DNA of 8,524 nucleotides, from contig CAYJDR010000059.1 in NCBI GenBank assembly GCA_964368965.1, forward strand, positions 1 through 8,524. Direction: 5' to 3'. The stretch comes from CAYJDR01 sp964368965 (GTDB lineage Bacteria > Chrysiogenota > Deferribacteres > Deferribacterales > Mucispirillaceae). Positions 1-6,755 of the stretch are shown here, piece by piece; the stretch's first letter is position 1; each line of letters begins with the position of its first letter. The notes under the pieces are model-generated. The model had not been told where the DNA came from. It worked only from the letters and a program-made list of their open reading frames with translations, and ran no database searches. The translations under genes and the position numbers were made by a program.

Positions 1-28
1 AAAAGCCACTACCGAAGTAGTGGCTTTT
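1..28 (-). terminator. Rho-independent terminator of the dmsA-dmsB operon
   Basis: Bases 1-12 and 17-28 form a perfect 12-base-pair inverted repeat around a 4-base loop. Read on the minus strand, the direction of the upstream genes, the loop is TTCG closed by a C-G pair. This is the cUUCGg tetraloop, one of the most stable RNA hairpin loops. The stem ends in A-U pairs, so the minus-strand transcript finishes in a U run. The stop codon of the dmsB-like gene lies only 10 bases upstream. The stem also has a T run on the plus strand, so it may act in both directions for a convergent gene outside the window. Confidence 0.9.
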
Positions 29-38
29 ATAGTTTATG

Positions 39-644
39 CTAGCGTTTAATCTCTAGCTTTTTACGTGGTTTAATCAATAGTGATGGGCCTGTGTTGTCCT
101 CGCTATTTTTATAAGCGTATGGGTACTTAGTAGGTGTGATTTGCTCTGCTGTTGGGTGTTTCTTCATCAGTGCATCATAGTCGCCTACTTCTATTGCATG
201 TACAGGGCATGCACGTTGGCAAATAGTTTTTTCGCCTTTGTCTACCAATTCTACGCACATGCTACATTTTTGCATTGGGTGTTTGATTTTCCAGCTGCTT
301 TTGCTTTTTGGCTCTTGCCTATCGTCTGCGATACCTGGCGATGCAAAAGGGCACGCATAGATACATGCTTGGATATCTTCACACTTATCTCTATCAACAA
401 CGACGATACCGTCATCGCGTTTGCTTATTGCGCCAGCTGAGCAAGCTTCCATACAAGCAGGGCTTTCGCAGTGGTTGCAAGACATAACAAACGAGTAAAA
501 AGCAGCTGCTCCCTTAGTTTCATAAGTGTGTTGCTTACGATATGACACAGCGCCTGGGTTTACGTCGTAGTAGTCTTTGCACGCAACTGTGCAAGCGTCG
601 CAACCCATACATCTAGTTTGGTCGAATAAAAATGCCATTCTCAT
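39..644 (-). CDS. dmsB: DmsB-type 4 x iron-sulfur electron-transfer subunit, with one cluster ligand replaced
   Basis: This 201-residue ferredoxin-like protein would pass electrons through a chain of four Fe-S clusters to the molybdenum subunit encoded just upstream. Four cysteine groups are visible: C12/C15/C18/C22, C56/C59/C64/C68, C88/C94/C98 and C127/C130/C142/C146, the last three followed by the spacing and CP motifs usual for DmsB, NarH and PhsB proteins. Group three should read CxxCxxCxxxCP, but its second position is Ile91 (codon ATC), leaving 15 of 16 ligands. NarH has Trp there and binds [3Fe-4S]; the same state is inferred here. There is no signal peptide, so export would be by hitchhiking on the Tat-bearing partner. 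The length is close to E. coli DmsB. The ATG at 644 is preceded by AGGAG (652-656) at 7 bases, overlapping the stop of the upstream gene, which implies coupled translation. The substrate of the complex, and so the exact gene name, is uncertain. Confidence 0.88.
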   Translation of the reverse strand: MRMAFLFDQTRCMGCDACTVACKDYYDVNPGAVSYRKQHTYETKGAAAFYSFVMSCNHCESPACMEACSAGAISKRDDGIVVVDRDKCEDIQACIYACPFASPGIADDRQEPKSKSSWKIKHPMQKCSMCVELVDKGEKTICQRACPVHAIEVGDYDALMKKHPTAEQITPTKYPYAYKNSEDNTGPSLLIKPRKKLEIKR

Positions 645-654
645 ATTTTAGCTC

Positions 655-3600
655 CTAGTAGTTATTTACTTTTGTAACTTTTACCATAGCCGATTGTTGT
701 CCGTTACCATGGTCTATCCTTGATGGTTGCGATGCCATTAATGTGTTACAGTTGCCACCGACATCTATTGTTTTGCCGTTTACTTCACGTGGGTCATACC
801 AGCAACCTTGCGTTAGGTCTACATAGCCTCTCGCGCAACGTGATGTAAGTTTTGCAACGCAACGTACTGCACCAACAGGGTTTTCTACTTGAACTAAATC
901 GCCATCAGTTAAGCCTAGCTCTTTACCGTCTATATCGTTTATCCATATCTCAGAGTATGAAGCGATTTCTTTATACTTTTCATCAACAGATGCATCAGCG
1001 TTGATAGTCATGTTAGATGTTGGATAGTTGCCTTTTCCGCCTTCTTTAAACTCTGGCGAAGGAGCCATGCCATAGTAGTTATAGTCGTTTGCTTGCTTTA
1101 GCATGCCATCATCATCAACACCTGGAACTCTGTGGCTAAGCTCTCTTAGTAGAGGGTTTTCAGCTACAGATGAGTGAACACGGTGACGGTTGTGCGTAGT
1201 TGTTAGCAAGAAGTTTAGGTCTTTGATAGCATCTTTTCCGCCGTATGCTTCCATGAACGTATCTTGGTATGCATAGTAAACAGGTATCTCAAGTACAAAT
1301 CTGTCGCCTTCTAGGTCGGTGTGTTGTTGTCCCCAGCTAGATTTTGGTAGGTAGCCGTGGAACTTGCTGAACCTGTTTACATATTGCCATGTTAAAACAT
1401 CAGAGTATGCGTGGAAACGTAGCGATGATTTCGGTGCGCCTTTAGTTGTGCAGAAGTCGTTACCGTAGCCACCTTTGTTGATTTCGTTTGTAGCGATAAC
1501 TGTTTTACCTTTAATGATAGGGTAGTTTAACAAGTCTGCTTTGCTCATGCCCTCGTAAGCCGTCATAACATTAGCTGCTTTGTGCGCAGGGATAACTTCA
1601 TCATTTGGTTTAGCAGGTATGATTGGGTTTTCTTTATATTGTTCCCAAGTCATCTCTGTGTATGGTTTGAGGTTTTGTGCTTGTTTTTCTTCAAAGCGTT
1701 CTTTAACTATGCCTTCAACGCTAGTTGCGCCTTTTGCACCGCTATAGTATTGCTTTGCAAGCTCTGGTCTGTCAGTTAGGTCTGCATATGTTTCAAGCAG
1801 TTCTTTACCGATATCGAATGAAGTTTTCGTTTCACCAGGTCCATCAATTGCTTTAGGCATATAGAATGGAGTACTGTTGAACACGTTCACCATGTCGTCT
1901 TGCTCCCAGAAAGTAGTTGCAGGGAGTACGTAGTCGCTCCACCTAGGTGTTGGTGACATGAAGTTGTCGATAGATACCATACAGAACGAGTCAGCATTTT
2001 TATAGTCGTTTAACTTCAAGCTTTCAAGCATTTGTCTAGAGTCGTTCGAGTTTTCATGTTGGTTCATGAAGATGTTACCGCCAGCATTATAAAGAAGCCT
2101 GATACCAGACATAATAGGTGTTCCATTATGTGCAGTTGCTGTGCCACTTTTGCCTGTTCTTCCTTCCCAATCATAGAACACGTTGCCCATGTTGTCTGTA
2201 TATGTTTTTAGCTCGCCTTTTTCGTCACGGCGCCATTGGATGAAAGTTTTTGTGCCACCATCATCCCAATATACGTTATCAGTATGTTCTGTGCCTTGCT
2301 TGAAGTTAGGGATATATTTTGCATCGTATCCGCCAGCTTTAAGTTCATCAGCGTAAGCCATTTTAATAGCAGTGTGCCATGCAGTACATGATGCCGCGGC
2401 TTTTTTACCAAGTGGCATACCCTCAGGCATTTTAACAGCATAGTTAGCGCTGATTGCACTAGCTTTATCGAGTGCAACGCTTTTAAACGGAAGCCAGATA
2501 TAGCCTGTGCCAGGTTTACCAACGTTTTTAGTAATGATGTGTAGGATTTGCATAGCAAACAAGTTTGATATACCGTCCATTTGTTTTTGTTGGCCACCGC
2601 TCCAGCGAGAGTTGATAGGGCCATCTTTAGCAAACATCTCTGCTAGTTGCTTGATAGACGCTTCAGAAATACCTGTGATCTTAGATGCCCAAGCAGGTGT
2701 TTTAGGTGTCATAAACTCTTGCTTAGTTTTATAGATAGTTTTGCTACCAGCATTTTTATCATAGCTACATGGTGCCCAGCGTTTAGCGTTCTTTTCTATT
2801 GATGCATATTGCTTTGCAGTGTATGTGCGTTTTGCGCCAAGGCTAGCATAAGTTTTTGCATTTTTGTTGTTGCCAAGAACCCAAGATGCGTATGAACGCC
2901 CAGCAGGTACAGCGTAAACAAGTCTGTCGCCAGTTTTGCCGATAGCGCCTGTTTCTTCTGTGATTGCATATTGTGGTGAATCGAAAAAGCCATAAACTAA
3001 TGAGTCGATATAGTCGAGATCAAGCCAAGGGTTTTTCTTTAGCTCACCTGTAGATAGGTCAAATGTGTTATCAAGCATGTGGTATATCATACCAGCGATT
3101 AATGCAGTGTCTGTGTATGGTTTAGTAACATACCATTGGTCTGCAACTGTAACGCCTGTATCAGAGAATGATGGCCCAATGAACACAACTTTCGAGTCTT
3201 TATCGCGTGCTTTCATCTCTTCAACAGCTCTAACTGTACCGTAAACGGTAGCGTTTGCCGTAGTCATTGAGTTGTCGCCCCACATAACAAGTGTTTTTGT
3301 GTTTTTAGCTAGGTCGTTAGGGCTGAAAAATCTGCCGTCCATGCCTGTGTATTCTACACTAAAGTAGTGGTCTTGGTGCCTTGAGTATGAAGCAAACATA
3401 GGTGTGATAACGCCGTCCATTAAGCGTATAGCATATCCGTTAGTTTTGCCAATAGGTCCAGATTGTGAGCCGTTTAGTTGTGTAGAAACAGAGCCACAAG
3501 CATATATTTGATAGACGCCATCAACGCCGTATTTATCAATAACTGCTTTATGTTTCATTGCGATTTCTTTATAAGCTTGTTCCCATGAAATGCGCATGAA

Positions 3601-4026
3601 GCCAGAGAGATCGCCACGTTTTTTAGTTTGTTTTAATGGGTATAATAATCTGCCTGGGTGATATAAACGATATTTATATGCGCGGCATTTTGTACATACC
3701 CTAGTTTGAGGCCAGTTTCTGCTATTTACATCTAGCAACTCGCCGTTTTTTGTATGCGTGCTTTCGTCAGTGAGTATTCTTATGATACGTCCTTCAGAAA
3801 CTTCAGCCATAGAGATGCATCTGCCACCGCAGTTATGCCCAGAAGAGCCGTAAATGCGCTTGATGTCTTTTGGTCCATCATCAGACATGCTTGTCATTGT
3901 AGAAACACTAGAACCCGCTCCCGTAGCGCAGCCAGCTAAAGCGATAGTGCCGCCAGCAACTGCCATACCTTGCAGAAAAGAGCGTCGAGATACTTCAGAT
4001 GAAGTAATTTGTTCCAATTTGCTCAT
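655..4026 (-). CDS. dmsA: DmsA-family molybdopterin oxidoreductase, Tat-exported catalytic subunit
   Basis: Catalytic subunit of a respiratory reductase of the DMSO reductase family (Mo-bisMGD), 1123 residues from the ATG at 4026. The reading frame opens to a TTG at 4047, but the GGGAGG ribosome site (4035-4040) lies inside that extension and 8 bases before the ATG, so the ATG is preferred. Residues 1-33 are a Tat signal (S13-RRSFLQG) with hydrophobic core, ending in a lipobox-like LAGC at C33, so it may be a lipoprotein. The Fe-S segment is residues 62-111 with C66, C70 and C111; Ser62 sits where the first cysteine is expected. Ser215 in an S-Y-S motif is the probable molybdenum ligand. The C-terminal MGD-binding domain includes GCWYDP at 1074-1079 and DVGGNCN at 1088-1094, both very DmsA-like. 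It is about 300 residues longer than E. coli DmsA. The substrate (DMSO, another S- or N-oxide, or something else) cannot be read from sequence. Confidence 0.87.
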   Translation of the reverse strand: MSKLEQITSSEVSRRSFLQGMAVAGGTIALAGCATGAGSSVSTMTSMSDDGPKDIKRIYGSSGHNCGGRCISMAEVSEGRIIRILTDESTHTKNGELLDVNSRNWPQTRVCTKCRAYKYRLYHPGRLLYPLKQTKKRGDLSGFMRISWEQAYKEIAMKHKAVIDKYGVDGVYQIYACGSVSTQLNGSQSGPIGKTNGYAIRLMDGVITPMFASYSRHQDHYFSVEYTGMDGRFFSPNDLAKNTKTLVMWGDNSMTTANATVYGTVRAVEEMKARDKDSKVVFIGPSFSDTGVTVADQWYVTKPYTDTALIAGMIYHMLDNTFDLSTGELKKNPWLDLDYIDSLVYGFFDSPQYAITEETGAIGKTGDRLVYAVPAGRSYASWVLGNNKNAKTYASLGAKRTYTAKQYASIEKNAKRWAPCSYDKNAGSKTIYKTKQEFMTPKTPAWASKITGISEASIKQLAEMFAKDGPINSRWSGGQQKQMDGISNLFAMQILHIITKNVGKPGTGYIWLPFKSVALDKASAISANYAVKMPEGMPLGKKAAASCTAWHTAIKMAYADELKAGGYDAKYIPNFKQGTEHTDNVYWDDGGTKTFIQWRRDEKGELKTYTDNMGNVFYDWEGRTGKSGTATAHNGTPIMSGIRLLYNAGGNIFMNQHENSNDSRQMLESLKLNDYKNADSFCMVSIDNFMSPTPRWSDYVLPATTFWEQDDMVNVFNSTPFYMPKAIDGPGETKTSFDIGKELLETYADLTDRPELAKQYYSGAKGATSVEGIVKERFEEKQAQNLKPYTEMTWEQYKENPIIPAKPNDEVIPAHKAANVMTAYEGMSKADLLNYPIIKGKTVIATNEINKGGYGNDFCTTKGAPKSSLRFHAYSDVLTWQYVNRFSKFHGYLPKSSWGQQHTDLEGDRFVLEIPVYYAYQDTFMEAYGGKDAIKDLNFLLTTTHNRHRVHSSVAENPLLRELSHRVPGVDDDGMLKQANDYNYYGMAPSPEFKEGGKGNYPTSNMTINADASVDEKYKEIASYSEIWINDIDGKELGLTDGDLVQVENPVGAVRCVAKLTSRCARGYVDLTQGCWYDPREVNGKTIDVGGNCNTLMASQPSRIDHGNGQQSAMVKVTKVNNY

Positions 4027-4034
4027 GAAATCTT

Positions 4035-4040
4035 CCTCCC
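4035..4040 (-). promoter_or_regulatory. Ribosome binding site that fixes the dmsA start
   Basis: The minus strand reads GGGAGGAAG here, 8 bases upstream of the ATG at 4026. The only longer start is a TTG at 4047, which would put this strong Shine-Dalgarno sequence inside the coding region and would add seven acidic or aromatic residues ahead of the Tat signal. The shorter protein is therefore the better call. Confidence 0.85.
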
Positions 4041-4070
4041 AAAACAATTTGATTTATGTTACAACGCAAC

Positions 4071-4086
4071 ATTAGAGTATTCTAAT
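4071..4086. promoter_or_regulatory. Operator-like inverted repeat over the dmsA -10 element
   Basis: ATTAGA (4071-4076) and TCTAAT (4081-4086) are perfect inverted copies around GTAT. The repeat covers the proposed -10 box and start point of the dms promoter, where a bound repressor would block polymerase. A second, weaker repeat, ATGTT-N7-AACAT (4056-4072), follows it in the leader. The palindromes are seen; binding by a regulator is inference, and short AT-rich repeats can arise by chance. Confidence 0.35.
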
Positions 4087-4108
4087 ATGGCGAGTTATGG
4101 TTAGTCAA
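4079..4108 (-). promoter_or_regulatory. Candidate sigma-70-type promoter for dmsA-dmsB
   Basis: On the minus strand TTGACT (4103-4108) and TAGAAT (4079-4084) each match the -35 and -10 consensus at 5 of 6 positions, with an 18-base spacer. Transcription would start near 4072, giving a leader of about 46 bases before the dmsA ATG. I found no convincing FNR-type site (TTGAT-N4-ATCAA) around it, although an anaerobic reductase operon would often have one. Confidence 0.55.
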
Positions 4109-4175
4109 TGATAACATGTGGTATATTTGCATAGATATAGTATATAAATTTCTTTAATTATTTTGAATAAAATGC

Positions 4176-4204
4176 TTGACAAGTGCTTGAAACTTAGGTA
4201 TAAC
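4176..4204 (+). promoter_or_regulatory. Promoter of the ffh-rplS operon
   Basis: TTGACA (4176-4181) is a perfect -35 box and TATAAC (4199-4204) matches the -10 consensus at 5 of 6, separated by the ideal 17 bases. The start point would fall near 4211, leaving a leader of about 55 bases ahead of ffh. This is the strongest promoter in the window and suits a constitutively expressed housekeeping operon. Confidence 0.82.
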
Positions 4205-4265
4205 AACAAGCTATTCAATTTATGGATACTAATTTCAAATAGGACGCAGGGGATAAGGACATACC

Positions 4266-5633
4266 ATGTTTGCGGATTTAAACGACAAGCTTTCTGCCGT
4301 ATTTAAACGGTTGAAGGGCGAAGCACGCATCACGGAGGCGAATATTGCAGAAGCTGTTAAACAGGTTCGCATGGCTCTTCTTGAAGCGGATGTAAATTTT
4401 AAAGTTGTTAAGGCTTTCATAGCTAAAGTGCAAGAAGATGCGCTTGGCGAAAGTGTGCTTAAAAGTGTATCTCCTGCTCAACAATTCATCAAAATTGTTC
4501 ACGATAACTTAGTAGAAATCCTAGGTGGCATAGACTATGTGCCATCAATACCACTGCAACCAAATCCACCTACAATCATCATGATGTGTGGTTTACAAGG
4601 TTCTGGTAAAACTACAACTTCTGGTAAACTAGCAAAATATTTCCAAAAGCAAGGCAAAAAGTGTTTATTAGTTGCTGCCGATGTATATCGTCCAGCTGCA
4701 ATAGATCAACTTGAAATCCTTGGTAAAAGCATCGACGCTCAAGTTTACAGCGATAAAACAACTAAAGACGCCGTAAAAATCGCTAAAGACGGTTTAGATA
4801 TGGCGAAACGTAGCGCTAGCGATATCGTTATCATAGATACAGCTGGTCGCCTACATATAGATGAAACTCTCATGGAAGAAGCGCTAAACATCAAAAACGC
4901 TTTAAATCCTCATTACGTATTCTTCGTAGCTGATGCTATGACAGGTCAAGACGCTGTCAACACTGCATCTGCATTCAACGATAAATTAGAAATCACAGGC
5001 GTTATATTGACGAAGGCCGATGGCGATGCAAGGGGTGGTGCTGCACTATCTGTTCGCTTTGCAACTGGCAAGCCGTTAATGTTTGTTGGTATGGGCGAAA
5101 GAGTTGATGAATTTGAACTTTTCCACCCTGATAGAATGGCTTCACGCATACTTGGTATGGGTGACGTTGTATCGTTAGTTGAAAAAGCTTCTGAACTTAT
5201 TGATGAAGAGGAAGCAAAGAAACTAGCTGGCAAAATGAAAACTGGCCTAGACTTCAACGACTTACAACAACAATTCGGCATGATGAAGAAAATGGGCTCT
5301 ATGGAAAACGTTTTAAAAATGTTACCAGGTATGCCAAAGATTGACTCAAAAGACCTAGACGAGAGAAAAATGTATAGGGCTGAGGCGATTATTTCAAGCA
5401 TGACAAAGCAAGAGCGTCGCACACCGACACTTGTTGCAGGCAATAGAAAGAAACGTATCGCGGCTGGTGCTGGCGTTAGCGTAAACGAAGTAAACAAACT
5501 TTGCGACCAACTAACCATGATGAACAAAATGTTCAAAAAGATGGGCAAAGGCGCTAACAAAATGGGCAAAGGTGGCAAACCGAAAATGCCTGACATGAAA
5601 GAACTATCGCGCATGATGCGTGGGATGAGATAA
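4266..5633 (+). CDS. ffh: Signal recognition particle GTPase Ffh (SRP54)
   Basis: Ffh binds signal sequences of nascent membrane proteins together with 4.5S RNA and delivers ribosomes to the receptor FtsY. The 455-residue protein has all three domains: an N-terminal helical bundle (about 1-90), the GTPase G domain (about 100-295) and the methionine-rich M domain (about 328-455). GTPase motifs are G1 GLQGSGKTT at 109-117, DVYRPAA at 139-145, DTAGR at 191-195, TKADGDARGG at 249-258 and GMGE at 275-278. The RNA-binding segment RKKRIAAGAG lies at 394-403, and the tail is rich in Met, Lys and Gly. Length and layout are normal. The ATG follows AAGGA (4255-4259) at 6 bases. It is the first gene of the plus-strand operon; no ylxM-type gene precedes it, unlike in many Firmicutes. 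Confidence 0.98.
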   Translation: MFADLNDKLSAVFKRLKGEARITEANIAEAVKQVRMALLEADVNFKVVKAFIAKVQEDALGESVLKSVSPAQQFIKIVHDNLVEILGGIDYVPSIPLQPNPPTIIMMCGLQGSGKTTTSGKLAKYFQKQGKKCLLVAADVYRPAAIDQLEILGKSIDAQVYSDKTTKDAVKIAKDGLDMAKRSASDIVIIDTAGRLHIDETLMEEALNIKNALNPHYVFFVADAMTGQDAVNTASAFNDKLEITGVILTKADGDARGGAALSVRFATGKPLMFVGMGERVDEFELFHPDRMASRILGMGDVVSLVEKASELIDEEEAKKLAGKMKTGLDFNDLQQQFGMMKKMGSMENVLKMLPGMPKIDSKDLDERKMYRAEAIISSMTKQERRTPTLVAGNRKKRIAAGAGVSVNEVNKLCDQLTMMNKMFKKMGKGANKMGKGGKPKMPDMKELSRMMRGMR

Positions 5634-5640
5634 CAAAAAT

Positions 5641-5680
5641 TAATAACAAAAGTTATTAGTAATTTATAAATGTATATAAT
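5641..5680 (+). promoter_or_regulatory. AT-rich hairpin and possible weak internal promoter before rpsP
   Basis: The ffh-rpsP gap holds a perfect 7-base inverted repeat, TAATAAC (5641-5647) and GTTATTA (5652-5658), with an AAAA loop. It has no G-C-rich stem or T run, so it is a poor terminator. A perfect TATAAT (5675-5680) follows, but the sequence 17 bases upstream (GTTATT) is a weak -35 box, and a start near 5687 would fall in the ribosome site. It might boost or process the ribosomal part of the operon. Only the repeats themselves are certain. Confidence 0.3.
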
Positions 5681-5686
5681 ATATAC

Positions 5687-5691
5687 GGAGG
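5687..5691 (+). promoter_or_regulatory. Ribosome binding site that selects a GTG start for rpsP
   Basis: GGAGG ends one base before the in-frame ATG at 5693, too close for initiation, but 7 bases before the GTG at 5699. The GTG start also gives the family's usual N-terminus, (M)ATKIRLMRMG, so it is the real start. Confidence 0.9.
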
Positions 5692-5698
5692 TATGCAA

Positions 5699-5983
5699 GT
5701 GGCAACGAAAATCAGATTAATGCGCATGGGACGTAAGAAGCGTCCATTTTATCGTATTGTTGTAATCGATTCTAAGGCTCGTAGAGATGGCGAATACATC
5801 GACATCATCGGTACTTACAATCCATTACCAGCTTCATTAGAACTAAAAATTGATGAAGAAAAAGCATTAAAATGGCTGAACGTTGGAGCTATTCCAACTG
5901 ACACAGCTAAAAGCCTAATGTCTAAACAAGGCATTATCAAAAAATTCGCTGAAGCTAAGGTAGCAGCTAAAGCAGGTAAGTAA
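5699..5983 (+). CDS. rpsP: 30S ribosomal protein S16
   Basis: S16 is a primary 16S rRNA-binding protein of the small subunit, needed for 30S assembly. With the GTG start at 5699 it is 94 residues and opens with the classic ATKIRLMRMGRKKRPFYRIV block, followed by SKARRDGEYID, the IGTYNP motif and the conserved KALKWLNVGAIPTDT region, ending in a basic Ala/Lys-rich tail. All family hallmarks are present and the length is normal. An upstream in-frame ATG at 5693 would add two residues but has no usable ribosome site spacing. It lies 65 bases after ffh and 4 bases before the KH-domain gene. Confidence 0.97.
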   Translation: MATKIRLMRMGRKKRPFYRIVVIDSKARRDGEYIDIIGTYNPLPASLELKIDEEKALKWLNVGAIPTDTAKSLMSKQGIIKKFAEAKVAAKAGK

Positions 5984-5987
5984 GACT

Positions 5988-6221
5988 ATGAAAGAGTTGG
6001 TGCACTTCATCTTCTCTGAAATTGCAGAATTTCCAGAGCAAGTGAAAGTTACAGAAAAAGAAGGCGAGAGGGGTACAACAGTACTTGAGTTGCGTGTTGC
6101 TGAAAGCGACCTTGGTCGTGTTATCGGTAAACAAGGCAGAACAGCTAAGGCAGTTCGCTCATTACTTCAAGCCGCTGGCATCAAAAATGGTCAGAGGTAT
6201 GCACTCGATATCGTCGAGTAG
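5988..6221 (+). CDS. khpA: KH-domain RNA-binding protein, KhpA/YlqC type
   Basis: A 77-residue single type II KH domain, the usual size for KhpA. The RNA-contacting GxxG loop is G47-K-Q-G50 within RVIGKQGRT, followed by the helix TAKAVRSLLQ and a short C-terminal strand. In Firmicutes KhpA pairs with KhpB/Jag, binds many RNAs and affects cell elongation and division; the partner is not in this window and the role here is inferred. The ATG comes 4 bases after the rpsP stop with no clear Shine-Dalgarno sequence at normal distance, so translation is probably coupled to rpsP. The position between rpsP and rimM is the conserved place for this gene in many phyla. Confidence 0.93.
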   Translation: MKELVHFIFSEIAEFPEQVKVTEKEGERGTTVLELRVAESDLGRVIGKQGRTAKAVRSLLQAAGIKNGQRYALDIVE

Positions 6222-6239
6222 CATTAAGTTAGGTATCAC

Positions 6240-6755
6240 ATGTTATTTATCCGCATAGGCGTAGTTACAAATTCGTTTGGTTTAGATGGTATCGTTAAAG
6301 TTACACCTATTACCGATAACCCAAGTCTACTTGAAGAACTTGAGTTCCTCATGTTAGCAAAAGATGGCAAACCGTGCCGCTCATACAAAGTCTTAGACAT
6401 GTGGGAGCATAACGGAAGCTTACTATATACACTAGAAGGCGTTACAACTGGTGTTATGGCTAAGCAGTTGTCGGGTTTAGATGTTGTTGTTCCTGAAACA
6501 GCTATACCAGAAACTGACGAAGACGAAGTTTATTGGTTTAAAATCGAAGGCTCTAAAGTGGTTGACAGCGATGGAAACCATGTTGGAACATTAGTAGATT
6601 ACATTGAAACGGGCTCAACTGATATATTCAGGATAGAGCTTGCAAACGGAAAGTTTGCGTTGATATCAAACAACAAAACGCACGTTTTAGATATTCGTGC
6701 AAAAGAAAAAGAAGTGGTAATAAATGTGGAAGGATTAGTAGATGAAGACTTATAA
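6240..6755 (+). CDS. rimM: Ribosome maturation factor RimM
   Basis: RimM assists late assembly of the 30S subunit head, binding near S19 and helix 31-33 of 16S rRNA. The 171-residue protein has the N-terminal RimM barrel (about 4-85, starting IRIGVVTNSFGLDGIVKV) and the C-terminal PRC barrel (about 95-171, with VYWFKIEG and GTLVDYIETGSTDIFRI). The family's usual Ile-Pro turn in the PRC barrel appears here as LISNN (about 143-147), a local variation rather than a break. The ATG has AGG (6231-6233) 6 bases upstream. The last 14 bases overlap the trmD start, so the two genes are very likely co-translated. Confidence 0.95.
   Translation: MLFIRIGVVTNSFGLDGIVKVTPITDNPSLLEELEFLMLAKDGKPCRSYKVLDMWEHNGSLLYTLEGVTTGVMAKQLSGLDVVVPETAIPETDEDEVYWFKIEGSKVVDSDGNHVGTLVDYIETGSTDIFRIELANGKFALISNNKTHVLDIRAKEKEVVINVEGLVDEDL

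Noticed and set aside
141..440. Plus-strand open frame of 99 codons opposite the dmsB-like gene
   Set aside because: It lies entirely antisense to the cysteine-motif protein; its Cys/Phe-rich translation is the mirror of that gene's codons.
2208..2633. Minus-strand frame of 141 codons inside the dmsA-like gene
   Set aside because: It is on the same strand but in another frame of a continuous, conserved coding region, with no ribosome site and no recognisable domain.
4027..4047. Longer dmsA reading from a TTG at 4047
   Set aside because: The extension contains the ribosome binding site itself, and the ATG at 4026 gives a normal Tat signal.
4109..4160. AT-rich stretch with ATATA-G-TATAT considered as a regulator site
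   Set aside because: It is low-complexity A/T sequence of the kind normal upstream of a strong promoter; the palindrome is not distinctive.
4222..4242. Six-codon upstream open frame (MDTNFK) in the ffh leader
   Set aside because: It has no Shine-Dalgarno sequence and no run of regulatory codons, so chance is the simplest explanation.
4946..5698. Long minus-strand open frame (250 codons) across the ffh 3' half
   Set aside because: It is antisense to the fully conserved Ffh G and M domains, has no recognisable motif or ribosome site, and its composition is that of a reverse-strand shadow of a Lys/Met-rich gene.
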